Assembly: GCA_900323505.1 (NCBI GenBank)
Contig: OOIN01000021.1
Coordinates: forward strand, 124,001 to 188,000
DNA: 64,000 nucleotides
Source of the DNA: Ustilago trichophora
Lineage: Eukaryota; Basidiomycota; Ustilaginomycetes; Ustilaginales; Ustilaginaceae
Direction of reading: 5' to 3'
Shown here: positions 1 to 8,971 of the stretch, in pieces
How the letters are laid out: each line of letters opens with the position of its first letter
Position numbering within the stretch: the first letter of the stretch is position 1
Notes under the pieces: model-generated
The model's database searches: none
The model's input: only the letters and a program-made list of their open reading frames with translations
Told to the model about the DNA's origin: nothing
Made by a program: the position numbers and the translations under genes

Positions 1-1886
1 GGACGTAGCGAGAGAGAGCTGTTTCGTACCAGGTTGGTTAGGTTGGCTTGCAAGCGAGCTTTGTTCAACCCTCCTACGCTTGAAGTGGAGGGAGCAGGTT
101 GGGTAGCGGTCGAGGTGCGACTGCTGCTACTGGGAACGGCGGGTTTGCGTGGAGTCGACGGGGCGGCATCGTGTGTTGTTGTATCTGCTGGAGATGGAAG
201 AGGCGGAGGAGAGATGGCACAGTGTTGTAAGGCTAATCGGAAGGTGCGGGTGATGGTGATTTCTTGTCCTTGTTCGGAAGGATTGGTGGTGGTGGTGGCG
301 GAACGCCGTGTGCGAGGTGAGATCTCGGATAACGGCGTATCGTCGTCACTCCCACTACTCTCCTTTTCCTCCTTTCCCTCTTCTTTCAACGGCAGCAACA
401 ATCCGCTTACATCGCACACCTCCACCTTGACACCCAACTCCACCGTCTCACCTGCTTTGACCTTCTTCAGCGTCTCCACGGCTTCCGGAAGCAGCGTCAG
501 CCGAGTTGTAACCTGCGGACCCACCACGCCATTGTCTGCCGGGATAGCGATGGGAACGGGTGGAATGGCTACACGTCGACGAACAAGTTGGCTCGTTTGC
601 AGACGTCCATTTTCGCCAAGAGACATTCTCCAACTGATATCCAGATGGCCCAGTGGATCTCCTCTGATCGAATGGCCTTCGGGGGAGGTTCCCATATCTA
701 TCGTCGGTTTCAGCACTTCTGACGCTAAAGAAAGCGAAGAGGAGGGATAGAGATCGAACAGATACTGTCTGACATCTCCATCTGCAAGGACCTCGTTTGA
801 GCCTCCTCTTTCTCCTCCCGAGATCCACATATCCCCCTTTCCTTTCGCCTCCTCATCACTGCTCAGTGAAGGCCTATCGACACTGACCCACTTCCAACCA
901 TGCGCCGGCTTCAATGCCAATCCCTGAAATACCAAACTTGCCCCATTCCCCGCTACATTTTGAACCTGCACCTCCAACGACACCTTGCCCCTCACTTTTG
1001 CATCTGGGTGATAGAGCGCACTTGCATGTCTCGGATGATGCACTTTAGTCCGAACGCTGATGGGGGATCGGTCGACGGAGAACTTGTAAAACTTTCGAAA
1101 GGATCGCTCCACCCATACTGCCTCTCCTCCGGCCTCAGGTGCGGGTGAGAGGGATTTATACCCTACAGTGCAGACAAGCACGTGTGGTCCGAGATCTTTG
1201 ATATCGTATCCCAGGGTCGTTTCGAGCGGTTGGGAGGGGGAGAGCTCCCATACGGGTTTCGACTGGGATTCTTGGTCGTCTGAAGAAGAAGGTGGTTCGG
1301 GGGAGTAGCGCGTGGGAGTGGGTAGGATGACGTGTGCGAGTTGATGCCATCGCACCCCGTCTGCAGGTGATGGTTGTTGCTGTTGTTGTTGCGGGTCAGA
1401 AGAACCGACCTGCATCTCTACCCGAAGACTGGGCTCCCGTACTGGCGAATCGGATTCATTCCGTACGCAGAGATACGTTCGAAACGTCTCACCCAGGAAC
1501 AGCGTCCCAAACGAACTTGGAAGAACCAACAGATTGCTAATCGGAAAGCTTTCCGCCGCCGAAGACGATGAGGGTTCGTCCTGCCCCCATCCATTGGACA
1601 GAAGATCCTGCGATAGACCTTCTCGTATCCCCTGGCCCACAGCTTTCAGGAGCGGGTTCGAAGAGGACGAAAAATGATCGTCGTAGTAAGGTTTTTCGCT
1701 CACTGCCAAGGATGGGGCGGATGCGCGCATCACTTTGAGCGAAAGTTGATGCGGTCCGCCATGTTGAGTTGCTGATGACGAAGACGTGGAAGAAGCTGTG
1801 ACTGTGGGTGGTTGGGAGAGTGGGGATGGTTGGTGTGGCCTTTGCGGGGTGGAAGAGGTAGGTGGTGGGGGTGGTTGGGAGGCCAT
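1..1886 (-). CDS. TRAPPC13: TRAPP complex subunit 13 (TRAPPC13, DUF974), 3' end cut by window edge
   Basis: The reading frame is open from an ATG at 1886 down to base 1 (about 628 codons) with no stop, so the C-terminus lies outside the window. After a Pro/Ser/Thr-rich start it reads LSLKVMRASAPSLAV, then SNLLVLPSSFGTLFLGETF and a conserved beta-rich middle, ending in the visible part with RRVAIPPVPIAIP and a Ser-rich stretch. The 'LKVMR...LP.SFG.L.LGETF' pattern is the hallmark of TRAPPC13, a subunit of the TRAPP tethering complex and Rab GEF that acts at the Golgi and in autophagy. A poly-Gln run (QQQQQQ) and acidic Ser-rich inserts make it longer than the animal protein. Function is assigned by family; no domain search was possible. 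Upstream is a 375-bp gap, then the 3' end of the next minus-strand gene. Confidence 0.82.
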   Translation of the reverse strand, partial: MASQPPPPPTSSTPQRPHQPSPLSQPPTVTASSTSSSSATQHGGPHQLSLKVMRASAPSLAVSEKPYYDDHFSSSSNPLLKAVGQGIREGLSQDLLSNGWGQDEPSSSSAAESFPISNLLVLPSSFGTLFLGETFRTYLCVRNESDSPVREPSLRVEMQVGSSDPQQQQQQPSPADGVRWHQLAHVILPTPTRYSPEPPSSSDDQESQSKPVWELSPSQPLETTLGYDIKDLGPHVLVCTVGYKSLSPAPEAGGEAVWVERSFRKFYKFSVDRSPISVRTKVHHPRHASALYHPDAKVRGKVSLEVQVQNVAGNGASLVFQGLALKPAHGWKWVSVDRPSLSSDEEAKGKGDMWISGGERGGSNEVLADGDVRQYLFDLYPSSSLSLASEVLKPTIDMGTSPEGHSIRGDPLGHLDISWRMSLGENGRLQTSQLVRRRVAIPPVPIAIPADNGVVGPQVTTRLTLLPEAVETLKKVKAGETVELGVKVEVCDVSGLLLPLKEEGKEEKESSGSDDDTPLSEISPRTRRSATTTTNPSEQGQEITITRTFRLALQHCAISPPPLPSPADTTTHDAAPSTPRKPAVPSSSSRTSTATQPAPSTSSVGGLNKARLQANLTNLVRNSSLSLR

Positions 1887-2261
1887 CACGCCCCTTACGA
1901 TGCTCAGGAACACCCGTTCGGTGTCAGAGCGGACGTTCGAGATGCTACGAGTGCTATGTGGGGCTCATACGAGCGCTGATGGTCGTAGTGATGGTGGTGG
2001 AAGTCTGAGAGTGACCAGAAGATGGAGGTGCATGTGGGCCGTGCGGACCCTTTTTTTTCTGGTAAACAGTGTTGAATCGGGTATTTGCACACACTTTGGA
2101 GAAATTTCACATTCAAGCTTTGCTCACGGTGAAAGGTCAAAAGATTGATGATGCATTGCGATGGAGCCTATCATGCCGTCTAAGCTATTGACTACGGCCT
2201 CTATTGGCTGTATGTATGCTTCTGAGATCCCCCTCTACCCCATTCAAAGCCCAATTCCCCC
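1887..2261. other. Intergenic, promoter side of TRAPPC13
   Basis: This gap separates the TRAPPC13 start from the stop of the GH5 gene, both on the minus strand. It holds the 5' region of TRAPPC13 and the 3' region of the hydrolase. I see no RNA gene or repeat in it. Confidence 0.5.
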
Positions 2262-4763
2262 CTAGCGGCCAGTCATAAATTTCTTCATGTGATAATCGGC
2301 AAACCACACACCAACCACCACCACCAATACAACGAGCACCAGACTTGTCGTCTGCGCCGCGCTCAGCGCCTGCCACCACAGCACCACTGCCTCTGGCACA
2401 GCTCTGCCCACCCTTCCCATGACGCCCTCCGCTTTTGTAAGCTGTCTGTACTGCCTAAGCCTCCACAGTCTGTGAGCATGTGGGTCGTCCAGCTCGATTT
2501 TGAGCTTGTGCACCGCACCCGGCCGTGTATCGGTGTGTTTGACAAAGAGGGTCTGTAGCTCGGCGTTGAAGGTTGTTTCGGCGTCGGTGGTGATGATGCT
2601 GAATCGTTTTTGTTTGTAGTGGTAGGCGGGAAGGAAGATTTCTGTCACCCTTGCCTTTTCGCCTTCCACTTTTCCGCCCGAGGAGGAAGAGGTGGGGTTC
2701 TTCCAATGCACCTCGAAGAACAGCGTCTCTGCGTTGAACTCTGTAAACACCTGAACACCTGCCACTTTGACAGCGTAAGGGCGGATGATAACTTCAAGTC
2801 CACGTCCACCTTTGTAGAGCCTATCTTCTTCGTGGTCTGCGTTTCGGAAGTCTGGTTTCAACCCTTCTGTTCCCCCACCACCTTTGCCTTCGTGGACATG
2901 GTCCCCATTGGTAATGCTGAAGTCTTCAAAGTTCCACCCATCCCCATACTCGACCCTGTTATCCGGATTGTAATTCCACAGCGTAAAACCGAGGTTAAGC
3001 TTCTCCATAGCGTTGATGAGCGCATCTAGGATCTCGTGCTGTTTGGTGTAGTCTCCCGTCTTGTAAGCGTGTCTGGAGTTGATATCGAACGGCAAGCCGA
3101 CCTCGCCAATGATGATCGGGACACTACCCAATGACGCGTATGCAAGCTCCTTGATTTTCCTAATCTGAACCAGATAGTTCTTCTTCAACCCCGATGCGCC
3201 AAAGTAGAGCGCTTTGAGGACAAACATCCCCCGACTCAAGCCTTGTACATTGACGCTCATCAATGTATGCACTTTGCCGAAGAGCACGTTGAGATCGTAG
3301 AAATGAGGGCTGTAGACAAAGTGGCTTTCACCGCCGGGACGAGGAGTGTCGATCAGTGTGCGGGTAGCGTACTTTTGGGTGTATGCGGCGTCTTTGTACT
3401 GCGCTGCCAGGGTTGGGTCTTCGATGACGCGGGCGGGGATCCAAGGTGGGATGAATTCGTTTGGGATCGGTTCGACAAAGGTAAATGGGGAGATGTGGCG
3501 AGAGACTCGGTCAGTGAAGCGCCGGAGGAAAGGCGCAAAGCAGTCGCGATACCATTCGATTCGTTGGCCTTCTCTTCCTTGGCGATGATCTTTTTCGAAA
3601 TAGTCGTACTGTAGGACAACGGGGACTTGCTTCGACTCGTCCCACTCCCAAACGCCATGGGCGCGCCAGAGGCACGTACCCAATCCGCCGCCAATCTTGT
3701 GAGCTTCCGCCGAGGAGGCCGGGCTGGAGAGCCAGCACGACTTGCCCTGAGGATCAATCGTCGCCGTATGCGAGACCCTCGTAGGGACAGGCCAAGATTT
3801 GACGTAAAAATTGACGTCCTGCTTGTATCCGCTCCCCAGTGCCAGCGCTTGAATGAATGATGGATAGTGTCCGATGTGCAGATCCGTATCGTAGTTCCAG
3901 CTGTGAAAGTCGTGCAGGTTGACCAGGCCGCGGTGTGGCTCGTTCATCGGTTCGAAGCCCAGACACGCCTCCAATGGCGCCAATCGATCTGCCAGCTGTC
4001 CAAATGCCTCGATGTATGCGTTCTGCAGGAAAGTCTGCACACCCACCTCTTTCCCATCTCCGTCTTTGACGGTGAGCTTGGGAGCGAGAGCGTCTCCCGC
4101 CCAAAAGAGGGTGGCCATGGTGCTCGCTGCCAGCTTCTGATACCCTGAAGGCCACAAGAACGCCCCACTGGCCTCTTTCATCTTTTCGGAACCAGCTTCG
4201 CGCTTCATCTTCTCATCCACACAATGGATATACGCCGCGCCAGTCTCGGTAAACGCCCTCACATCCAACCCCGCCGTCTCGAAAGTCCATCCAGGCGCAC
4301 CAGAACCACCGCTAAATCTCGACCACACATCCTGATGTGCGCAAATAAAGCACTTTATTCCATACTGTGCCATCATCGTCAACAGCTTCTCCAGATACTC
4401 TATGTAGTCTTGGTCTACATCCTCTTTCGCCGGTCCTGTATGAGAGATGGACTCCCAAGTGACGAGTAGTCGGATGAGAGGTAAACCCCATGCGCGGAGT
4501 CGGGCAAAATGCAGAGGTGCTTCCGAGAGTGGGAATGGTCGACCGACGAACGAGACTATCCGATGTGTTTCGTAGAAGCCTTCGTGGAGATGCGAGAGAC
4601 CGTTGGGAGTGGTAGGAAGTTTGCAGGATCCAGCAACGTTGACGCCGTGAAAGTTAATGGTGCGGTTGTAGGAGTCGACAAAGCGGCCGTTTTGGATGCG
4701 AAGACCAGAAGGGCCGAGTGCCTCGTTGGATAGGTCGCACGCTGCGTGCTCTTGGTCCACCAT
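2262..4763 (-). CDS. EGH1: GH5 (subfamily 12-like) membrane-anchored glucosidase, steryl-beta-glucosidase/EGCrP2 type
   Basis: The 833-residue product begins GLRIQNGRFVDSYNRTINFHG, the typical opening of fungal GH5 endoglycoceramidase-related enzymes. The acid/base motif FEPMNEPHRG (Glu about 275) and the nucleophile motif IIIGEVGLPFD (Glu about 554) are both present, so the active site looks intact. A C-terminal beta domain follows, then one hydrophobic segment (about residues 806-824) with a short basic tail, which suggests a tail-anchored enzyme facing a membrane. Fungal relatives (Egh1, EGCrP2) hydrolyse ergosteryl-beta-glucoside; EGCrP1-like relatives act on glucosylceramide. The sterylglucosidase reading is preferred from overall length and the C-terminal anchor, but substrate cannot be proved here. 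It is divergent from the next gene, sharing a 458-bp promoter region. Confidence 0.8.
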   Translation of the reverse strand: MVDQEHAACDLSNEALGPSGLRIQNGRFVDSYNRTINFHGVNVAGSCKLPTTPNGLSHLHEGFYETHRIVSFVGRPFPLSEAPLHFARLRAWGLPLIRLLVTWESISHTGPAKEDVDQDYIEYLEKLLTMMAQYGIKCFICAHQDVWSRFSGGSGAPGWTFETAGLDVRAFTETGAAYIHCVDEKMKREAGSEKMKEASGAFLWPSGYQKLAASTMATLFWAGDALAPKLTVKDGDGKEVGVQTFLQNAYIEAFGQLADRLAPLEACLGFEPMNEPHRGLVNLHDFHSWNYDTDLHIGHYPSFIQALALGSGYKQDVNFYVKSWPVPTRVSHTATIDPQGKSCWLSSPASSAEAHKIGGGLGTCLWRAHGVWEWDESKQVPVVLQYDYFEKDHRQGREGQRIEWYRDCFAPFLRRFTDRVSRHISPFTFVEPIPNEFIPPWIPARVIEDPTLAAQYKDAAYTQKYATRTLIDTPRPGGESHFVYSPHFYDLNVLFGKVHTLMSVNVQGLSRGMFVLKALYFGASGLKKNYLVQIRKIKELAYASLGSVPIIIGEVGLPFDINSRHAYKTGDYTKQHEILDALINAMEKLNLGFTLWNYNPDNRVEYGDGWNFEDFSITNGDHVHEGKGGGGTEGLKPDFRNADHEEDRLYKGGRGLEVIIRPYAVKVAGVQVFTEFNAETLFFEVHWKNPTSSSSGGKVEGEKARVTEIFLPAYHYKQKRFSIITTDAETTFNAELQTLFVKHTDTRPGAVHKLKIELDDPHAHRLWRLRQYRQLTKAEGVMGRVGRAVPEAVVLWWQALSAAQTTSLVLVVLVVVVGVWFADYHMKKFMTGR

Positions 4764-5221
4764 CCTAATTTTTCTATATTCTTTGTTCTTCTAGAGACAG
4801 AAGCAAGGGCGATACGAGGAGAGGTATAGCAGAGGAAGAAGAACAAGTTGAAGGCGAGGAGAAAGGTGTTGGTCCGTGTGCACGAATCATGGTGATGAAG
4901 CAAACAGAGTGGGAACGGCTGAGCACAAGCCACACACACACACACACACAGCTCCGGCTCAACTTGATTTCTTCCAGCCCGACGAGAGGAAAATGAGATA
5001 TTTCGCCGATTTAATTACAGTACTGTATCGGTCATTTTTTGGACCCTCTTTTTTCAGCCTTGATGTCGGCTAAACCTCCACATTCCCGACTTCCGATGAT
5101 GATTCGCATTAGCTGACATAGAGGTTGTCCTACCATCCCGACCTTCTTGCCTTGCCTTACCTTCCAGCCATTCATCCGTAGCATAGACATAGCGGAAACG
5201 AGTAGAGGTACAGCTATAGAC
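4764..5221. promoter_or_regulatory. Bidirectional promoter region with (CA)10 tract
   Basis: This region lies between two divergent start codons (GH5 gene on minus, tocopherol-cyclase-like gene on plus). A (CA)10 dinucleotide tract occupies 4931-4950 and a palindromic ACAGTACTGT lies near 5016-5025. No TATA box is convincing. Confidence 0.5.
4931..4950. repeat. (CA)10 microsatellite
   Basis: Ten perfect CA dinucleotides lie in the shared promoter region of the GH5 gene and the tocopherol-cyclase-like gene. Confidence 0.9.
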
Positions 5222-7069
5222 ATGTCGTCGTTTCTTTCAAGGTTATTGCCGCTCGCAGCGGATCCTTTCCCCCCAACCCACAAAGCAGGCTCAGAATTCG
5301 AAGGCTTCTTCATACGGTTACAGTCTCATTCTGGCCGGTCCCAACCGCAGCCATCGCAGCCATCCTCCAGAAGTAGAGCAAAGAAGAAAGCTTCGACACC
5401 AGCGAGGGCCTCACCATCGCGCATCCCACGACTAGCAAAGTCTACTCCGCACTCAAACTCCCCTTCACGCCGTGATGCTGACCAACTTCGACGCAGGCGC
5501 AGCTCCTCCTCCTCTTCATCTTCAGACGCATCATCATCGGCCGATCCACCTTCCCCGACACCTAATCGTCCAAAATCCTCTTCCACCTTCTCCAAAGATA
5601 GCAGCAGCAGGGAAGCAAGATCGATGCTCACGGACATAGATCCCGTCTTCGCCAGCCCGGAATCGTACCTGCCACCCAAAGCCACGTCTCGTGCCAGAGT
5701 GCGAAATGTATCGGCCGCACTCCCCACCTCCACACCAGGAGATCTGATCCTGGTGATATGTGAGCTGCAATCGGCACCGATAGACCAGCGCATCTGTATC
5801 TATCTGAGGTGGATCGTTCACGGAGAAGAGTCTGCGCTGTACCACAGCCTTCACTCTGCGGAGTCGAACGGCGATGCTAGGCTGCCTTCGAATGCAAAGG
5901 CGCAGCGAGCAAGTTTCGAAATCATTCACTATATTCCTTCCTGGTTGCTGAAACTGGGTTCTAAAAAGGTGGACAATGGCTCGGTGCAGCCGTTTCGTAT
6001 AGACTTACCGTCCGAAGCTGGGGACTCATTGGGATTCATGGAGGTCACAGCTGACGGGAATGTAATTGTTGACCTCACTCTTCCCAACACTACCTGCTCT
6101 CAATCCAGCAAGCCAGCAGGAACAAGAGTGCGGCTACGCACAAGCAAGCACTCTCCCTGGCACCCGCCAAGCAGTCCCGCATCTACACGTCTTCCAATGG
6201 GAACACGCGGACCGGAAGGATGGATCCAACACCTCGGCTTGGTCCTTCCTCTGCACTGGTACGTGCACTCGTCGTCCGCACCGGCTATCTTCTCTCTCGA
6301 ACACACCACCCTCTCATCTTATCAAAGCGAATCAGAGTTTGGGAGGGAGGAGCTCAACGACGCAGTGGCCGCAGGAAGAGCTCTGTTGCATGTAGAGAAA
6401 AACTGGGGTCAAGCATTTCCTTCCGGCTGGATGTGGGCTCATGGAGCCTCTCCTCTCCCGGATCCCTCCCTTCCTATTCCTGCCTCACCACAGCCGTCGG
6501 TCAGGTTATCTTTGGCAGGAGGCTCGATATTGGGCCTCACCGCCTTTCTCGTCGGCATATATGTCAAGGAAGGAGCAGAGATACGGGACTGGAACTTCAC
6601 CCCACCCTTCGCACTCGGTCCCCAACACACCGTCTCTTCTTCTCCAGACGGTGGAAGAATCCACTACGGCCCAGGGATGAGGATGCACCGGAACTTCAAG
6701 GCAAAGCAGTTCCAGCTAGATGTTTGGGATTTGACGAGATGGGCGAGCATCCACATCAGCGGTGATGAGGATACGTTTGCGACCCAAATCCCAGGCCCAA
6801 GGAAAGGCGGTTGGTCACCGGCATACTGTCATCATAGCTACAGATGCAGAGCTCGGGTGACGCTATACGAGCGGAGGATGGGGTCGATGGTCTCAGCACC
6901 GATCAGGGCCGCGTGGAATCCGATGAAGAGTATAAGAGGCTGCACAAAGTTCTGGAGCCATGGACGAGGAGATGAAGATGGATGGGCAGCACTAGGATGG
7001 AAAAAGGTGGTCCAAACAGAGCTCGGTGACAGGGTAGCACTCGAATTTGGTGGAGACTTTGCTCAATAA
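5222..7069 (+). CDS. Tocopherol-cyclase-fold (lipocalin-like) protein, function unknown
   Basis: The product is 615 residues from the first ATG in frame (MSSFLSRLLPLAAD...); earlier in-frame codons offer only TTG. The first ~150 residues are Ser/Arg-rich and probably disordered. The rest carries patterns of the plant/bacterial tocopherol cyclase family: GWIQHLGLVLPLHWYVHS, then HVEKNWGQAFPSGWMWAHG (the 'EKNWG.AFP..W.W' signature), then GGSILGLTAFLVGIYV and a beta-rich C-terminal half with a late SxGxT-like strand. Tocopherol cyclase makes the chroman ring of vitamin E, but fungi are not known to make tocopherol, so a lipid-binding or other cyclase role is more likely. Family assignment rests on motif recognition only. 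The 3' end converges with the next gene across 135 bp. Confidence 0.65.
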   Translation: MSSFLSRLLPLAADPFPPTHKAGSEFEGFFIRLQSHSGRSQPQPSQPSSRSRAKKKASTPARASPSRIPRLAKSTPHSNSPSRRDADQLRRRRSSSSSSSSDASSSADPPSPTPNRPKSSSTFSKDSSSREARSMLTDIDPVFASPESYLPPKATSRARVRNVSAALPTSTPGDLILVICELQSAPIDQRICIYLRWIVHGEESALYHSLHSAESNGDARLPSNAKAQRASFEIIHYIPSWLLKLGSKKVDNGSVQPFRIDLPSEAGDSLGFMEVTADGNVIVDLTLPNTTCSQSSKPAGTRVRLRTSKHSPWHPPSSPASTRLPMGTRGPEGWIQHLGLVLPLHWYVHSSSAPAIFSLEHTTLSSYQSESEFGREELNDAVAAGRALLHVEKNWGQAFPSGWMWAHGASPLPDPSLPIPASPQPSVRLSLAGGSILGLTAFLVGIYVKEGAEIRDWNFTPPFALGPQHTVSSSPDGGRIHYGPGMRMHRNFKAKQFQLDVWDLTRWASIHISGDEDTFATQIPGPRKGGWSPAYCHHSYRCRARVTLYERRMGSMVSAPIRAAWNPMKSIRGCTKFWSHGRGDEDGWAALGWKKVVQTELGDRVALEFGGDFAQ

Positions 7070-7204
7070 TCTTCCCTCTCACAAACACTCGACCTGTATA
7101 CCCCATACATCAAACCAGATCGATTGTCTAACAAAAATGAATGTGAACCATATATCTAGATCTAAACGAATGCCATTTAAGTATCATCTAACGCGGTACA
7201 AGCC

Positions 7205-8971
7205 CTACGAAATTGTAAAAGGCTGGTAAGACAGCGGCGGAGGAGCATGAGCCTGACCCGTGCTAGGCCTGTACGGCGAGCGTGGAGGTCTCCTGGGAGC
7301 CCCACTGGAATTGCGCCTCCTTCTTTTGCCGTCTCCGATAATCTTGCGCTTGCTGACCCACATTTCGGCTTCGCTATCGGTGGTTTTGGCTGCCGAGGAT
7401 TCGCCGCCTACGCTTGGTCGTGGGAGTTCAAGGCGATTCTCCTGGGACTGCACCTGCTGCTGCTGCGGGTTGGAGTTGGGCACGTCTACGGAAGCGCGCG
7501 ACCAGTGTGTATCGATCGACGAGGTGGAATTGCGTCTGAATCGGTGGGTGCAAGAGTTTGCCGGAGCCGTTGTTAGGCGAGTTTGGGCGCTGGTAGTTGT
7601 GAGAGCTGTAGTGGTGGTACCGGCACTGGTGGTGGGTCGACTACGATCGAATGGAGAGAGCGGACGATGGACGTCCAACTGTCTCGCTTCTGTACGGAGT
7701 CTGTCGACCGCGGAAGCAGTGCAAGGGCGACGAGGGTTTCTGTTCGGGTTGGTGGCGTGAATCGAGCCCTGCGGGACAAACTGCGTCGTATCGTTGGGAA
7801 TGCGGTAGAGCGTATATCCGCCAAACAGCGCCGGCGTGGAATGCGAGGGAAACGCTTGAGGCGCAATGGAGGCCGAAGAAGTCCTCGCCTTTTCATAGTG
7901 CAACTTCGACGCTCCGCTGCGTCGGAGTTCTCGCGAGACTCGCTGCTGGTGCTGGTGGTGGGGGTCGTGCCTCATGTCGAGCAACGTTCTGCCAATGCTG
8001 TATCCGATATCGTCTACTCTGCCCATGGTGTCTCCGGGGGAGATGGGCATCAGGGGGAAAATGGCGTTGGCAGAAGGGCTGTCGACGCCGCTCTGTCGAT
8101 GCTCGGTGTGAACGCTGGCAAAGGAATCGTCGTGCGCTAGGGCATGGATGCCACGTGGACGGAAAACCGGGTCGGGGTCGAGGAGAGGATTGACGGATCG
8201 CTGGGACATGTTGAGCGTGTCATCGCTCGTAGTGACCCTGCGAGGTCTGTAGACTCGGTCCGGTTCGTCGGGCAACGCGTTGCGGCGACGCTGTCTACGT
8301 CGATAGAAGAGCAGGACGAGAAGGGCAAAGATGAACCCAAAGATAGCGGCACCCACTCCGATACCTGCGTACTCCATGCTGTGATCCGTCACGTCCGGCA
8401 AACCGCCTGCCCCGCCCGGAGTTGCGCTGGCAACAGCATTCGGCTTGCAAGCAGTCGGATTATCGGCGGACGCATAGCTGTACCAATCAAAGTACATTGC
8501 CATATGGTTACCATCCCTTCCATCCACCGGCGACAGTGTTGCGGTATGATTCTTGCAGGGCAGTCCAGTAAGATGAAAGATTTTCTTCTGAAAAGCCTCT
8601 TTATCCCCATTAGGAGCAGAAGCAGTAGCTTCAGCCGCCGTGATTTCGAACGGCGTCGAAGAGCCATTTTCGAGGGTGAGCTTGATATTCGTGCCAGCAG
8701 CCTTGTAGAGCAAAGCGACGGAAAGCGTATCTCCGGGGAAAGTGAAGCTGAGAGAAGCATCGCTGTGGTTGGTCGTGACGGCTGAGCCTCCGTATGCTAG
8801 AGGGTCGGATATGATGACCCATGTCGACTGGGTGCCGCTGTGGTCGTTGTAAGGTGAGGGGCCGGGATTGAAGGTGATGCTGGGATCAGAGTCGTCGACA
8901 CGTGTACGTTTGTTTACGCCTTCCTCTGCGTCGAGCTCGATGGGCGCTCTGGGTACTAGCTGGGGCGGCAT
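7205..8971 (-). CDS. Single-pass membrane protein with extracellular beta-sandwich-like domain
   Basis: The product is 588 residues. Residues ~25-170 form a compact, cysteine- and N-glycosylation-site-bearing region (DDSDPSITF..., STWVIISDP, SLSFTFPGDTLSVALLY, GLPCKNHTATL) resembling the extracellular module repeated in many basidiomycete surface proteins. A strong transmembrane helix follows (EYAGIGVGAAIFGFIFALL..., about 200-220), stopped by RRRQRRR. The remaining ~360 residues are a Ser/Arg/Gln-rich cytoplasmic tail. No signal peptide is visible at the N-terminus, so either it inserts by the membrane helix alone or a 5' exon encoding the signal is missed. No function is assigned. Confidence 0.6.
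   Translation of the reverse strand: MPPQLVPRAPIELDAEEGVNKRTRVDDSDPSITFNPGPSPYNDHSGTQSTWVIISDPLAYGGSAVTTNHSDASLSFTFPGDTLSVALLYKAAGTNIKLTLENGSSTPFEITAAEATASAPNGDKEAFQKKIFHLTGLPCKNHTATLSPVDGRDGNHMAMYFDWYSYASADNPTACKPNAVASATPGGAGGLPDVTDHSMEYAGIGVGAAIFGFIFALLVLLFYRRRQRRRNALPDEPDRVYRPRRVTTSDDTLNMSQRSVNPLLDPDPVFRPRGIHALAHDDSFASVHTEHRQSGVDSPSANAIFPLMPISPGDTMGRVDDIGYSIGRTLLDMRHDPHHQHQQRVSRELRRSGASKLHYEKARTSSASIAPQAFPSHSTPALFGGYTLYRIPNDTTQFVPQGSIHATNPNRNPRRPCTASAVDRLRTEARQLDVHRPLSPFDRSRPTTSAGTTTTALTTTSAQTRLTTAPANSCTHRFRRNSTSSIDTHWSRASVDVPNSNPQQQQVQSQENRLELPRPSVGGESSAAKTTDSEAEMWVSKRKIIGDGKRRRRNSSGAPRRPPRSPYRPSTGQAHAPPPLSYQPFTIS

Noticed and set aside
5010..5030. TAATTACAGTA match to the start of the transposon terminal repeat
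   Set aside because: The match is only 11 bp, does not extend into the 14-bp boxes, and could be chance, so it is not called a solo end.
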